From the NCBI RefSeq assembly GCF_006829085.1, contig NZ_BJTC01000002.1, forward strand, positions 248,001-312,000: a stretch of 64,000 nt of DNA. The letters are read 5' to 3'. Origin of the DNA: Chryseobacterium sp. ON_d1. Lineage in GTDB: Bacteria; Bacteroidota; Bacteroidia; Flavobacteriales; Weeksellaceae. Below are positions 51,141 through 60,025 of the stretch, one piece after another (positions within the stretch are counted from its first letter, which is position 1; every line of letters starts with the position of its first letter). The position numbers were made by a program, and so were the translations under genes. The notes under the pieces are model-generated. The model saw nothing but the letters and a program-made list of their open reading frames with translations, was not told where the DNA came from and did no database searches.

Positions 51141-51653
51141 GTGGATCCTATTCTTAACGTTGCTGTCCGTTCCCTGTGCGTTTACCTTTTTATGGTAATT
51201 GCTATCCGTCTATTTGGCAAAAATCAACTTTCCCAGCTTAATGCGGGAGATGTAGTGCTGTTACTGCTGATTTCAAATGCTGTCCAGAATGCAATGGTAG
51301 GTCCGGATACGTCTTTACAGGGAGGTATTGTTGCAGCGTTGGTTCTGTTTGTTGCCAATTTCATTTTAAAAAGGCTGATGTTTTCCAGCCGCTCATTTCA
51401 GTCTTTTATGGAAGACGAGCCGGTTATTCTTATCAGGGATGGAATCGCAGACCAGGCAGCCCTGAACCGGGTAAAGATTACAGAAAGTGAACTGGAAGAG
51501 GCCATAAGAGAACATGGAATAGAAAATATACAGGATGTAAAGTTGTCTGTACTGGAAGTGGATGGGAATATCAGTGTCGTTTCTCAGGACGAAAAGAGTA
51601 AACAGACTCATTATTCGAGAATTAAAAGAAAAATCAAAAGAAAATATCATTAA
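51141..51653 (+). CDS. DUF421 (YetF-like) membrane protein
   Basis: 170 aa. GTG start, because no in-frame ATG precedes it after a stop. Three N-terminal membrane helices (about 8-25, 37-53, 60-78) include the family motif FGKNQLSQLNAGDVVLLLLISNAVQNAMVG. A cytoplasmic domain (about 85-160) reads EPVILIRDGIADQAALNRVKITESELEEAIREHGI, diagnostic of DUF421/YetF. Role in the cell is not established. A GNAT gene follows after 5 bases. Confidence 0.9.
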   Translation: MDPILNVAVRSLCVYLFMVIAIRLFGKNQLSQLNAGDVVLLLLISNAVQNAMVGPDTSLQGGIVAALVLFVANFILKRLMFSSRSFQSFMEDEPVILIRDGIADQAALNRVKITESELEEAIREHGIENIQDVKLSVLEVDGNISVVSQDEKSKQTHYSRIKRKIKRKYH

Positions 51654-51658
51654 ATACG

Positions 51659-52150
51659 ATGAATTACGAATTAAGAGAAATGCTTCCCAGTGACGAAGCC
51701 AGAGTACTGGAAATTTTCCGCCAGGGAATAGACGGTGGAATTTCCACTTTTGAAACAGAAGTTCCAACTGCTGAAGCCTGGAGCATGGGGTATTTTAACG
51801 ACTGCCGCTGGGTATTGGAAAATGAAAATAATGAAGTGGTAGGATGGTGTGCCTTAAAACCGGTCAGCAAAAGAGAATGTTATAAAGGAGTTGCAGAGGT
51901 AAGCATTTATTTTGATAATGAATACCAGGGAAAGGGACTGGGTTCCGTATTGCTTAAAAAATTGATTTTGGACAGCGAGGATCACGGATTCTGGACATTA
52001 CAGACCAATATCTTCTCCGAAAATGAAACTTCTATCAGATTTCACCAGAAAAACGGTTTCAGAACAGTAGGGGTCCGTAAAAAAATCGGAAAACTCAACG
52101 GAGAGTGGAAAGATCTTATCCTGATGGAAAAAAGGAGTGAAATCATCTAG
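51659..52150 (+). CDS. GNAT N-acetyltransferase (phosphinothricin/ArsN-like)
   Basis: 163 aa. Begins YELREMLPSDEARVLEIFRQGIDGGISTFET, the layout of the PAT/MddA/ArsN1 subgroup. The acetyl-CoA pyrophosphate loop is YQGKGLGSVLL (Q/RxxGxG/A, about residue 94), and ENETSIRFHQKNGFRTVGV is the C-terminal motif. Predicted to acetylate a small amine such as phosphinothricin, methionine sulfone or an arsenical; substrate unproven. Cotranscribed with the DUF421 gene. Confidence 0.88.
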   Translation: MNYELREMLPSDEARVLEIFRQGIDGGISTFETEVPTAEAWSMGYFNDCRWVLENENNEVVGWCALKPVSKRECYKGVAEVSIYFDNEYQGKGLGSVLLKKLILDSEDHGFWTLQTNIFSENETSIRFHQKNGFRTVGVRKKIGKLNGEWKDLILMEKRSEII

Positions 52151-52159
52151 AATTAATTG

Positions 52160-52260
52160 ATGATCTTATTGATAAGCAAACTGATCTCCATAACGAAATT
52201 CTCTCTTGACTAGCGAAGCAAAATTGACCATTGGCCATAAAAGACTGTATACTCCAATTT
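52160..52260. repeat. Degenerate dispersed intergenic repeat
   Basis: Holds GCGAAGCAAAATTGAC at 52213-52228, which matches 15 of 16 bases with 25832-25847 behind etfA. The flanks are a mosaic of short 'CATTGACCATT'-like words. Non-coding. Confidence 0.5.
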
Positions 52261-52289
52261 TGCACCTTGAATTTTTAATTTTTGAGCTT

Positions 52290-52305
52290 TTGGCATTACC
52301 ATTGT
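52290..52305 (+). promoter_or_regulatory. Sigma-54-like promoter, first copy
   Basis: TTGGCATTACCATTGT: GG at 52292-52293 and the -12 G at 52304 have the -24/-12 spacing of sigma-54 promoters (TGGCA...TTG[C]). The start codon is 32 bases downstream. There is no TAnnTTTG. Confidence 0.45.
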
Positions 52306-52336
52306 TATATTCATTAAAATTGAAAAAGTGGAAATA

Positions 52337-52516
52337 ATGAAAAGTGCAGTTAAGATTACAGGAGCTCTTATTATATTATGCATGATGACATCATGTGTCG
52401 CTTATGATAGCGGATATCAGACCAAGAGGCTTCCTCCGGGACAAGCTAAAAAGATATACGGAGGAAGTGCAAAGGACTATGCTCCGGGACAGGTAAAAAA
52501 GAGAAACGGTTATTAA
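52337..52516 (+). CDS. Small quorum of PPG-repeat lipoprotein, copy 1
   Basis: 59 aa from the ATG at 52337. Lipobox MTSC (Cys about residue 20), then a short basic chain with RLPPGQAKKIYGGSAKDYAPGQVKK: two PPGQ/APGQ-(V/A)KK units around a YGGSA-Y core. It is a paralogue of the gene 300 bases downstream; the upstream non-coding regions are also duplicated. Function unknown; this PPGxAKK pattern occurs in small Bacteroidota cell-envelope lipoproteins. Confidence 0.72.
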   Translation: MKSAVKITGALIILCMMTSCVAYDSGYQTKRLPPGQAKKIYGGSAKDYAPGQVKKRNGY

Positions 52517-52582
52517 TGGACATAGAAAATAAAAACATTTACAGTCAGTTTTAACATACATTAGCTTAATTTCAATTTCTTT

Positions 52583-52597
52583 TGGCATTAACATTGA
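52583..52597 (+). promoter_or_regulatory. Sigma-54-like promoter, second copy
   Basis: TTGGCATTAACATTGA: same -24/-12 layout and same distance class to the start codon (about 36 bases) as at 52290, with 14 of 16 bases identical. Confidence 0.45.
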
Positions 52598-52632
52598 TCT
52601 ATTTCGCTATCGAAATTGAAAAAGTGAAAATA

Positions 52633-52854
52633 ATGAAAAGTTTGTTTAAAATTGTTGGGGCAGGCATAGTCCTTTTAATGCTGTCATCTTGCGTAGTCCA
52701 CGAGCCGTATGGCAGAAGAATGCCGCCGGGTCACGCAAAAAGGTATTATGGCGGAAGTGCAAGGTACTATGCACCGGGTCATGTAAAGAAAGTGTACATT
52801 TATGACGATCGTGGCCATCATCACAGAGGCCGCGGTCATGGACATCACAGATAA
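52633..52854 (+). CDS. Small PPG-repeat lipoprotein, copy 2, His-rich tail
   Basis: 73 aa from the ATG at 52633. Lipobox LSSC, then RRMPPGHAKRYYGGSARYYAPGHVKKV, the same layout as copy 1 with Gln changed to His in both PPGx units. It has an extra C-terminal tail of His/Arg/Gly (about ten His) that could bind metal. The ATG context (GAAAATAATGAAAAGT) is almost identical to copy 1. Followed by a bidirectional terminator. Confidence 0.74.
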   Translation: MKSLFKIVGAGIVLLMLSSCVVHEPYGRRMPPGHAKRYYGGSARYYAPGHVKKVYIYDDRGHHHRGRGHGHHR

Positions 52855-52892
52855 AAAGAAAAGCACTGATTTTTTTCAGTGCTTTTCTTTTT
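52853..52892. terminator. Bidirectional terminator
   Basis: 16-base perfect arms (AAAAGAAAAGCACTGA and complement) around a T6 loop, with A and T runs on either side; placed between convergent genes. Confidence 0.93.
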
Positions 52893-53206
52893 TATAATCT
52901 GGATTTTTTCGGATTAAGGAAAGTATTAAAAATCATCACTTCCTGTCCGAACTTTTTCTCTATTCTTTCAGAAATATTCAGAAGCTCGCTTTTAATGAAA
53001 TCTTCACGCAGTTCATCATTATCAAAAATTAACAGGAGATTATAATTTTTGCCCTCTTCAATATAGTCACTGTGTACCTCAGAAAGTATATATTTGTTGA
53101 CATCCATCAGGTTTTCAGTCATTAAAACCAGTGTTTCATCAATATAATTTTCCCATTCTGAGAGGTTATCTTTTGTACAGTGGAAAGTTATACTTAATAC
53201 GCTCAT
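52892..53206 (-). CDS. DUF4286-family protein
   Basis: 104 aa. A ferredoxin-like small protein: YFxV-type first strand (MSVLSITFHCTKDNLSEWENYIDE) followed by LILSEVHSDYIEEGKNYNLLLIFDN, and ending FGQEVMIFNTFLNPKKSRL. This end is characteristic of Bacteroidota DUF4286. Function unknown. Divergent from gyrA with a 150-base gap. Confidence 0.83.
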   Translation of the reverse strand: MSVLSITFHCTKDNLSEWENYIDETLVLMTENLMDVNKYILSEVHSDYIEEGKNYNLLLIFDNDELREDFIKSELLNISERIEKKFGQEVMIFNTFLNPKKSRL

Positions 53207-53355
53207 ATTTTTATGAATTTTTAAGATTTTTTGGATAAATTCTACCGCAAAAATCGGCTTTTTTTTCGTAAATTAGCCCGTTAATAAAAATTGGAAATAA
53301 ATAATTTTCAGACTTACAGCTAAGAGTTTGAATATCATTACAATAAAATTTGTTT

Positions 53356-55947
53356 ATGCAAAAAGAAGGAGAAAGACTGATTCCTATCAACATTGTTGAT
53401 GAAATGAAGTCGTCTTACATCGATTATTCGATGTCGGTTATCGTTTCAAGAGCGTTACCGGATGTAAGAGACGGCTTGAAACCCGTTCATAGAAGAGTAC
53501 TGTATGGTATGTATGGACTAGGGGTGTTTTCTAATAGAAAATATTTAAAATCTGCGAGAATTGTTGGGGACGTTTTGGGTAAATACCACCCGCACGGAGA
53601 TTCCTCTGTATACGATGCTATGGTAAGAATGGCCCAGGACTGGAGCCTACGTTATCCTCAGGTAGACGGGCAGGGTAACTTCGGTTCAATGGATGGTGAC
53701 CCGCCTGCAGCAATGCGTTATACTGAGGCAAGATTGAAAAAAATCTCTGATGAGGTTCTTTCAGACCTGGACAAAGAAACGGTTGATTTTCAGAATAACT
53801 TTGACGACAGTTTACAGGAGCCTACAGTAATGCCGACTAAAGTTCCGAATCTTTTGGTAAATGGTACTTCGGGTATTGCAGTAGGAATGGCAACCAATAT
53901 GGCGCCGCACAACCTTTCAGAATCTGTAGATGCAATCTGCGCTTATATCGATAACAAAGAAATTACGATCGATGAATTAATGCAGCACATCATTGCTCCT
54001 GATTTTCCTACAGGAGGTATCATTTATGGATATGACGGAGTAAGAGACGCTTTCCATACAGGAAGAGGGAGAGTGGTTTTAAGAGCTAAAGTTAACTTTG
54101 ATGAAATCGGAAACAGAAACGCTATCATCGTTACTGAGATCCCTTATCAGGTGAACAAAGCTGAAATGATTGCCAGAACAGCAGAGCTTGTTAAAGACGA
54201 AAAAATCCCTGGTATCCACGAGATCAGAGACGAATCGGATAGAAAAGGACTTCGTGTTGTTTACGAATTGAAAAACGATGCTATCCCGAATGTTGTTCTG
54301 AACCTATTATATAAATATACAGCACTTCAGACTTCTTTCAGTGTAAACAACATCGCATTGGTACACGGAAGACCGGAGCAGCTGAACCTTAAAGATATCA
54401 TTCATCACTTTGTAGAGCACAGACATGAGGTAATCGTAAGAAGAACCCAGTTTGAGCTTAAAAAAGCAAAAGAGAGAGCGCATATCCTTGAAGGATTCAT
54501 GAAGGTGATCGGAACTCAGGATGCTTTAGACAGAGCAATTTCCATCATCCGTCACAGTGCCAATCCTCAGGCTGCAAAAGAAGGCTTGATCGAAGCATTT
54601 GAGCTTTCTGATATCCAGGCACAGGCAATCCTTGATCTTAGATTAGCCCGTCTTACAGGAATGGAGCTTGATAAGATCCGTGATGAATACGATGCGATCA
54701 TGAAAGAAATAGCGAATTTGGAAGATATCTTAGCCAATGAGCCGAGAAGATTCCAGATCATCAAAGAAGAACTACTTGAAATCAAAGAAAAATACGGAGA
54801 CGAAAGAAGAACTGAAATAGATTACTCAGGAGGAGAAATGTCTATCGAAGATATTATCCCGAACGAATCTGTAGTTCTTACTATTTCTCACGCAGGATAC
54901 ATCAAGAGAACTTCACTTTCAGAATATAAAATCCAAAGCAGAGGAGGTGTGGGTAATAAAGCAGCCACAACAAGGGATTCAGACTTCCTTGAATATATCG
55001 TTTCTGCAACCAACCACCAGTATATGCTGTTCTTCACAGAAAAAGGAAGATGTTACTGGCTGAGAGTATTTGAAATTCCGGAAGGCTCCAAAACTGCAAA
55101 AGGAAGAGCAGTACAAAACCTTATCAACATTGAACCAGATGATAAGATCAAAGCTTATATCAGAACCAACAACCTTAAGGATTCTGAATACGTAAATCAA
55201 ATGAGCGTTGTGATGGTAACCAAAAACGGAACCATTAAGAAAACATCATTAGAAGCCTATTCAAGACCAAGAGTAAATGGGGTAAATGCTATTGAGATCA
55301 GAGATAATGACCAGTTATTAGGAGCTTACCTGACCAATGGAACTTCTCAAATCATGATCGCTACCAAAAACGGTAAATGTATCCGTTTCCCTGAAGAGAA
55401 AGTAAGAGAAGTGGGTAGAGGATCTATCGGGGTAAGAGGTATCTTGCTTGAAGATGGTGACGAAGCTATTGGTATGATTGTTGTGAACGATGTTGAGAAT
55501 GAAACAGTACTTGTGGTATCTGAAAAAGGATATGGAAAGAGAACTGCCGTAGAAGACTACAGAATTACCAACAGAGGAGGAAAAGGAGTTATTACCCTGA
55601 ACATTACCGAAAAAACAGGAAATCTGATTGCCATTCAAAACGTAACAGACGAAGATGGATTGATGATTATCAACAAATCCGGTGTTGCGATCAGAATGGG
55701 AATGGATGAAATGAGAGTAATGGGTAGAAATACTCAGGGAGTAAAACTGATCAATCTTAAGAAAAATGACGAAATTGCAGCCATTGCAAAAGTAGAAATG
55801 GATAAAGATGTAGAAGAAGATTCTGAAGAAACTGAAGAGATCGAAGAAGGAATAGGATCGCTATTTGATAACCAGGAAAACGATGAGGCACCTCAATCTG
55901 AAAATGAAAATCAGGCAGAGGAAAATGAGAATGATTCTGAAGAATAA
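53356..55947 (+). CDS. gyrA: DNA gyrase subunit A
   Basis: 863 aa from the ATG at 53356 (a TTG six bases upstream is in frame but unlikely). Catalytic Tyr122 lies in [10 protein letters not shown]. The quinolone-determining positions keep Ser83 and Asp87 (GDSSVYDAM), the drug-sensitive state at the two main resistance sites. The C-terminal beta-pinwheel contains the GyrA-box-like [10 protein letters not shown], consistent with gyrase rather than ParC. The last 60 residues are an acidic, disordered Glu/Asp/Asn tail. Forms A2B2 with GyrB to introduce negative supercoils. Confidence 0.97.
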   Translation: MQKEGERLIPINIVDEMKSSYIDYSMSVIVSRALPDVRDGLKPVHRRVLYGMYGLGVFSNRKYLKSARIVGDVLGKYHPHGDSSVYDAMVRMAQDWSLRYPQVDGQGNFGSMDGDPPAAMRYTEARLKKISDEVLSDLDKETVDFQNNFDDSLQEPTVMPTKVPNLLVNGTSGIAVGMATNMAPHNLSESVDAICAYIDNKEITIDELMQHIIAPDFPTGGIIYGYDGVRDAFHTGRGRVVLRAKVNFDEIGNRNAIIVTEIPYQVNKAEMIARTAELVKDEKIPGIHEIRDESDRKGLRVVYELKNDAIPNVVLNLLYKYTALQTSFSVNNIALVHGRPEQLNLKDIIHHFVEHRHEVIVRRTQFELKKAKERAHILEGFMKVIGTQDALDRAISIIRHSANPQAAKEGLIEAFELSDIQAQAILDLRLARLTGMELDKIRDEYDAIMKEIANLEDILANEPRRFQIIKEELLEIKEKYGDERRTEIDYSGGEMSIEDIIPNESVVLTISHAGYIKRTSLSEYKIQSRGGVGNKAATTRDSDFLEYIVSATNHQYMLFFTEKGRCYWLRVFEIPEGSKTAKGRAVQNLINIEPDDKIKAYIRTNNLKDSEYVNQMSVVMVTKNGTIKKTSLEAYSRPRVNGVNAIEIRDNDQLLGAYLTNGTSQIMIATKNGKCIRFPEEKVREVGRGSIGVRGILLEDGDEAIGMIVVNDVENETVLVVSEKGYGKRTAVEDYRITNRGGKGVITLNITEKTGNLIAIQNVTDEDGLMIINKSGVAIRMGMDEMRVMGRNTQGVKLINLKKNDEIAAIAKVEMDKDVEEDSEETEEIEEGIGSLFDNQENDEAPQSENENQAEENENDSEE

Positions 55948-55976
55948 ATTGTACAATTAAATATAAAATAGTTATT

Positions 55977-57011
55977 ATGAAGAAACTAATTTTAGGAATA
56001 GCTATCGTAGCATCTGCTTTCGTTTTTGGACAGAAAAAAGATGCCAACGCTTTGAATGCTCAGCTTCAGGAAGCTAATAAAGTTGCTATGGATGCATATA
56101 ATGCAAAAAATTATGCCGCTGCAGCACCTAAGTTTATAGAAGTCTATGACTTGCTAAAGGCTAACGGGCAGGATAACAAAATATATATGTATTATGCCGG
56201 GCTTAGTCATGCGTTAGCTAATAACAGTGATCAGTCTATCAAAATATATACAGACCTTGTTAATTCTGGCTTTACAGGAGTAGAAACTACCTACACTGCA
56301 AAAGAAAAGAAAACAGGACAGGTGGTAAATCTTGATAAAGCAACTTGGGAGCTTATGAAAAAGAATTCAGACTATACTGATTTCAAAACTGAGCAGACGA
56401 AAAGTATAGAGCCTGATTTGTATGAGACTCTGGCTTCCTTACTTCTTAATGCGAAAAAACCTGAAGCTCTTACAATTATTGAGAAAGGTTTAGCAAAATT
56501 CCCAAACAATGCTAAGCTTAAAGAAGCTCAGACTACTGCATATCTTCAGTCTGGAAATACAGATAAATTTGTTTCCGGATTAAAAGAGCAGTTAGCTAAA
56601 AATCCTAATGACCCTACAAACTGGTATAACCTTGGAGTAATGCAGGCTAAAACCCCTGCTACTGTTAATGATGCTATAGAATCATTCAAAAAAGCAATTG
56701 ACCTTAAACCAGACTTTTCCGATGCATACCAAAACTTAGTGTATACTACCATTGGTGATGATGCTAAAGTAGTAGGAGAGATCAATGCATTAAGAAAAGA
56801 CAAGCCGGATGAAGCTTCTAAACTGATTGATGCAAGAAGAGAGAGATTTGCTAAAGCATTACCATATGCTGAAGGTTGGTATAAAGCTAACCCGAAGAGC
56901 CTTGATGCTGTTTCTGCCTTAAAAGAGATCTATGTAGTAACTAAGAACATGGATAAAGTGAAAGAAATGAAAGCTAAAGAAGCTGAACTTACAGCTGCTG
57001 GAGCAAAATAA
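55977..57011 (+). CDS. Secreted tetratricopeptide-repeat protein
   Basis: 344 aa. Signal peptide (1-19, FVFGQ). TPR units are visible at about 35-68 (AYNAKNYAAAAPKFIEVY), 165-200, and NWYNLGVMQAKT...AIESFKKAIDLKPDFSDAYQNL (about 213-250). A Lys/Ala/Glu-rich helical C-terminus follows. Probably a periplasmic protein-interaction scaffold; partner unknown. It starts 29 bases after gyrA and may be partly cotranscribed. Confidence 0.84.
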   Translation: MKKLILGIAIVASAFVFGQKKDANALNAQLQEANKVAMDAYNAKNYAAAAPKFIEVYDLLKANGQDNKIYMYYAGLSHALANNSDQSIKIYTDLVNSGFTGVETTYTAKEKKTGQVVNLDKATWELMKKNSDYTDFKTEQTKSIEPDLYETLASLLLNAKKPEALTIIEKGLAKFPNNAKLKEAQTTAYLQSGNTDKFVSGLKEQLAKNPNDPTNWYNLGVMQAKTPATVNDAIESFKKAIDLKPDFSDAYQNLVYTTIGDDAKVVGEINALRKDKPDEASKLIDARRERFAKALPYAEGWYKANPKSLDAVSALKEIYVVTKNMDKVKEMKAKEAELTAAGAK

Positions 57012-57036
57012 TCATTTTGAGAACAACAGATATAAG

Positions 57037-57067
57037 AACCGGAACAGAAATGTTCCGGTTTTTTTAT
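57037..57067 (+). terminator. Rho-independent terminator
   Basis: AACCGGAACA-GAAA-TGTTCCGGTT with TTTTTT tail; a GAAA tetraloop closes the stem. Confidence 0.94.
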
Positions 57068-57151
57068 TTTAAACAGAAAGTGCTGAGGTTCTTATCCGGA
57101 TTTTATGTTTCATGTAAATTGTAGACCTGTTATGATTTTGAATTAAATTTA

Positions 57152-57186
57152 TAAACCTAACAGGTTTTTAAAACCTGTTAGGTTTA
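57152..57186. repeat. 35-bp near-perfect palindrome in the gyrA-menB gap
   Basis: The 17-base arms 57152-57168 and 57170-57186 are perfectly complementary around a single T; cores AACCTAACAGG and CCTGTTAGGTT. A fragment, AGACCTGTTA, lies at 57123-57132. It has the look of a REP-like dispersed element. Apart from the menB -7 box, the gap (57068-57337) holds nothing else I can assign. Confidence 0.65.
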
Positions 57187-57312
57187 ATTTTTATGCTCCC
57201 TGCTATGCAGTTTCTGTTGAAAATTGTTCATGCCGAATTCATGCATTCAGAATTTCTGTTTTTTATAGAGATGAACCTTAAATTTCACCTTCAGAAATTC
57301 TCTGTAATTCCG

Positions 57313-57320
57313 TATCTTTG
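57313..57320 (+). promoter_or_regulatory. -7 element (TATCTTTG) for menB
   Basis: Exact TAnnTTTG, 17 bases before the ATG at 57338. Confidence 0.52.
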
Positions 57321-57337
57321 AGAAAAATTTTTATAAG

Positions 57338-58174
57338 ATGATCGAGTGGAAAACCGCTAAGGAATACGAAGATATTACCTATAAAAAATGTAATGGAGTA
57401 GCAAGAATTGCTTTCAACAGACCTGAGGTCCGTAATGCTTTCAGACCTAAGACAACTTCAGAATTATATGATGCTTTTTATGATGCTTATGAAGATCCTT
57501 CAATAGGGGTTGTACTGCTTTCAGGAGAAGGTCCAAGCCCTAAAGACGGAGGCTGGGCTTTCTGTAGTGGAGGAGATCAAAAAGCCAGAGGACATCAGGG
57601 ATATGTCGGTGAAGATGGTAGACATCGCCTAAACATTCTTGAAGTTCAGCGTCTGATCCGTTTCATGCCAAAGGTGGTTATTGCAGTGGTTCCGGGATGG
57701 GCAGTTGGTGGAGGACATTCACTTCATGTTGTATGTGATTTGACTTTAGCCAGTGAAGAACATGCTATTTTCAAACAAACTGATGCTGATGTGACAAGTT
57801 TTGATGGCGGTTACGGATCTGCTTACCTTGCTAAAATGGTAGGACAGAAAAAAGCCCGTGAAATCTTCTTTTTAGGAAGAAACTATTCCGCTCAGGAAGC
57901 TTTTGAAATGGGTATGGTAAATAAAGTAGTTCCTCATGCGGACCTTGAAGATACGGCTTACGAATGGGCCCAGGAAATCCTTGCAAAATCACCAACATCT
58001 ATCAGAATGCTGAAGTTTGCTATGAACCTTACAGACGATGGAATGGTTGGTCAGCAGGTTTTTGCAGGAGAAGCAACCCGTCTGGCCTATATGACAGAAG
58101 AAGCTCAGGAAGGAAGAAATGCTTTCCTTGAAAAAAGGAAGCCTAACTTCGGAGAAGATCAATGGATATCGTAA
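57338..58174 (+). CDS. menB: 1,4-dihydroxy-2-naphthoyl-CoA synthase
   Basis: 278 aa crotonase-fold enzyme. IAFNRPEVRNAFRP, FCSGGDQKARG (oxyanion/active-site loop), VPGWAVGGGHSLHVVCDLTLAS and SFDGGYGSAYLAKMVGQKKAREIFFLGR are MenB-specific. The segment QTDADV, in place of QTGPKV of E. coli MenB, resembles the bicarbonate-independent type with a catalytic Asp. It closes the second ring of menaquinone. menA lies 98 bases downstream behind a repeat-rich gap. Confidence 0.96.
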   Translation: MIEWKTAKEYEDITYKKCNGVARIAFNRPEVRNAFRPKTTSELYDAFYDAYEDPSIGVVLLSGEGPSPKDGGWAFCSGGDQKARGHQGYVGEDGRHRLNILEVQRLIRFMPKVVIAVVPGWAVGGGHSLHVVCDLTLASEEHAIFKQTDADVTSFDGGYGSAYLAKMVGQKKAREIFFLGRNYSAQEAFEMGMVNKVVPHADLEDTAYEWAQEILAKSPTSIRMLKFAMNLTDDGMVGQQVFAGEATRLAYMTEEAQEGRNAFLEKRKPNFGEDQWIS

Positions 58175-58183
58175 ATATTGTAT

Positions 58184-58261
58184 AAATGTATTCATGTAAA
58201 AAGTATTAATGATATAAGTATCGTTTTTATCATTTTACATGAATACATTTTACATGAATAC
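58184..58261. repeat. Inverted and direct repeats in the menB-menA gap
   Basis: An 18-base arm (58184-58201) is perfectly complementary to 58233-58250, enclosing 31 bases. The right arm's first 14 bases (TTTTACATGAATAC) are repeated directly at 58248-58261. AT-rich, so a hairpin is possible but weak for termination. Confidence 0.6.
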
Positions 58262-58272
58262 AAAAAAATAAT

Positions 58273-59202
58273 ATGACTGATTGGATAAAAGCCGCAAGGC
58301 TAAGAACTTTACCGCTTTCTTTAAGCGGAATTATAATGGGAGCGTTTATCGCAAAATGGAGACTTTACAGAGAGGGAGGAATCTGGGACTGGAAGATTCT
58401 TGCCCTTGCTCTTTTGGTAACACTTTTATACCAGATTTTATCAAATTATGCCAATGATTATGGTGACGGAGTAAAAGGAACCGATGCCAAAAGAATCAAT
58501 GAAGCAGAAGCGAGAGCCGTTGCATCCGGAAAAATTACGGCAAAACAGATGAAAAATGCAGTCATCCTTTTTGCTGTATTATCTTTTGTGGCTACGATTG
58601 CCTTGTTGTATGTGGCTTTCATTCCGAATTATATGAATGAATTCTATATCTTCATTGGATTAGGAGTAGCAAGTATTCTCGCAGCGATTGGGTATACGGT
58701 CGGTAAAAAACCTTACGGATATATGGGGTTGGGTGATGTTTTCGTATTCATTTTCTTTGGGCTTGTTTCAGTATGCGGAAGTTATTTTCTCTTTACAAAA
58801 ACTTTCAGCTGGGATATGTTATTGCCTGGAACAGCTGTTGGAATGATGAGTATGGCCGTTCTTAACCTTAACAATATGAGAGATATTGAAAGTGATAGGC
58901 TGTCAGGGAAAAACAGTTTTGCGTTGAGAATCGGATTTAAAAACGCGATGATTTATGAAATGGTGCTGTTACAGCTTCCATTATTACTGATTCTTATGTT
59001 TTTAGGAGTAAATGGATTTATGCAGGAGCAAAACTACTATGTTTTCATTGTCATGATCCTGTTGTTTCCGTTATCAAAACTCAGAAGAAAGATTTTATCC
59101 GTAAAAGAACCAAAAGAATTGGACCAATATCTGAAGCAGGTAGGTATCATGACTTTTGTAATGGCAATCCTTACAGCAGCCGGACTTAATTTATTTCACT
59201 AA
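58273..59202 (+). CDS. menA: 1,4-dihydroxy-2-naphthoate polyprenyltransferase
   Basis: 309 aa UbiA-type integral membrane enzyme, eight to nine helices. It opens WIKAARLRTLPLSLSGIIMGAF, typical of MenA. Asp-rich motif 1 is NYANDYGDGVKGTDA (about 58-72) and motif 2 is NNMRDIESDRLSGKNS (about 196). Adds the polyprenyl tail to DHNA to give demethylmenaquinone. Directly downstream (17 bases) is an SRPBCC protein. Confidence 0.95.
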   Translation: MTDWIKAARLRTLPLSLSGIIMGAFIAKWRLYREGGIWDWKILALALLVTLLYQILSNYANDYGDGVKGTDAKRINEAEARAVASGKITAKQMKNAVILFAVLSFVATIALLYVAFIPNYMNEFYIFIGLGVASILAAIGYTVGKKPYGYMGLGDVFVFIFFGLVSVCGSYFLFTKTFSWDMLLPGTAVGMMSMAVLNLNNMRDIESDRLSGKNSFALRIGFKNAMIYEMVLLQLPLLLILMFLGVNGFMQEQNYYVFIVMILLFPLSKLRRKILSVKEPKELDQYLKQVGIMTFVMAILTAAGLNLFH

Positions 59203-59219
59203 ATCCAAAATATTATACC

Positions 59220-59666
59220 ATGAGTTCTAATGCATACGTTGAAGCTCAAATGCTTATCAGAAAACCGGTTGAAAATGTTTTTGAAGCATTTGTCAATCCG
59301 GAAGTGACCACTAATTTCTGGTTCACCAAATCTACCGGAAAGTTAGAAGAAGGAAAGACGGTAATCTGGGAATGGGAAATGTACGGAGTAAAAAATGCAG
59401 TGAAAGTTCACCAGATTATTCCGAACCAGCTGATCAGAACAGAATGGGGAGAGCCTTCAGTAAACGTAGACTATGAATTCAAAACGATGGAGAACGGTAC
59501 TCTTGTTGTCATCAAAAGCTACGGATTCAGTCAGACAGGTGAAGACCTGCTGAAAGTAATCAATGACAATACAGGTGGTTTTACAACGGTTTTAGACGGA
59601 TGTAAGGCCTATCTGGAACACAGGATCAAGCTCAATCTGATTGAGGATAAATTTCCACAGAAATAG
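59220..59666 (+). CDS. SRPBCC/AHSA1-like protein
   Basis: 148 aa. IRKPVENVFEAFVNPEVTTNFWFTKSTGKLEEGKTVIWEWEMYG is the Bet v1/AHSA1-type opening with the hydrophobic cavity lining, and GFTTVLDGCKAYLEHRI is the long C-terminal helix. Such START-like proteins bind hydrophobic ligands; the ligand is not predictable. Next to menA, but a link to quinone handling is speculative. Confidence 0.85.
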   Translation: MSSNAYVEAQMLIRKPVENVFEAFVNPEVTTNFWFTKSTGKLEEGKTVIWEWEMYGVKNAVKVHQIIPNQLIRTEWGEPSVNVDYEFKTMENGTLVVIKSYGFSQTGEDLLKVINDNTGGFTTVLDGCKAYLEHRIKLNLIEDKFPQK

Positions 59667-59668
59667 AT

Positions 59669-59956
59669 ATGAAGACTGCTTTAAAAATAACTTCGTGTTT
59701 ATCCATTATTTTAGCTTTATTGCTTATTTATTATTTGATTGAAGAATTAAGGGAAGGTACATCAATTTTTGAAATTGATTTTATTCCTGCCTTTATTACA
59801 TTGATTATTATTTCTAATGCTGTTTTAGCATTTTATCTGTTAATTGGAAAATTAAAACCAATGAAACCTGTATTGGTTATGCAGATTTTAATCATAATAC
59901 CAACATGTCTGTTGTTGTATGAGTTTTTCTTAAAGCCACCAATGGGATGTTCTTAA
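59669..59956 (+). CDS. Small three-helix membrane protein
   Basis: 95 aa. Hydrophobic segments at about 5-24, 38-60 and 66-87, ending with a short polar tail (PPMGCS). Only 2 bases separate it from the SRPBCC stop codon, so it is in that operon. No recognised family. Confidence 0.62.
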   Translation: MKTALKITSCLSIILALLLIYYLIEELREGTSIFEIDFIPAFITLIIISNAVLAFYLLIGKLKPMKPVLVMQILIIIPTCLLLYEFFLKPPMGCS

Positions 59957-60025
59957 ACTAAAAATATATTTCTTCACCAGGTGTGAAGAATCCTATTTAT
60001 TCAAAAATTTAAAACTAAATTTAAA

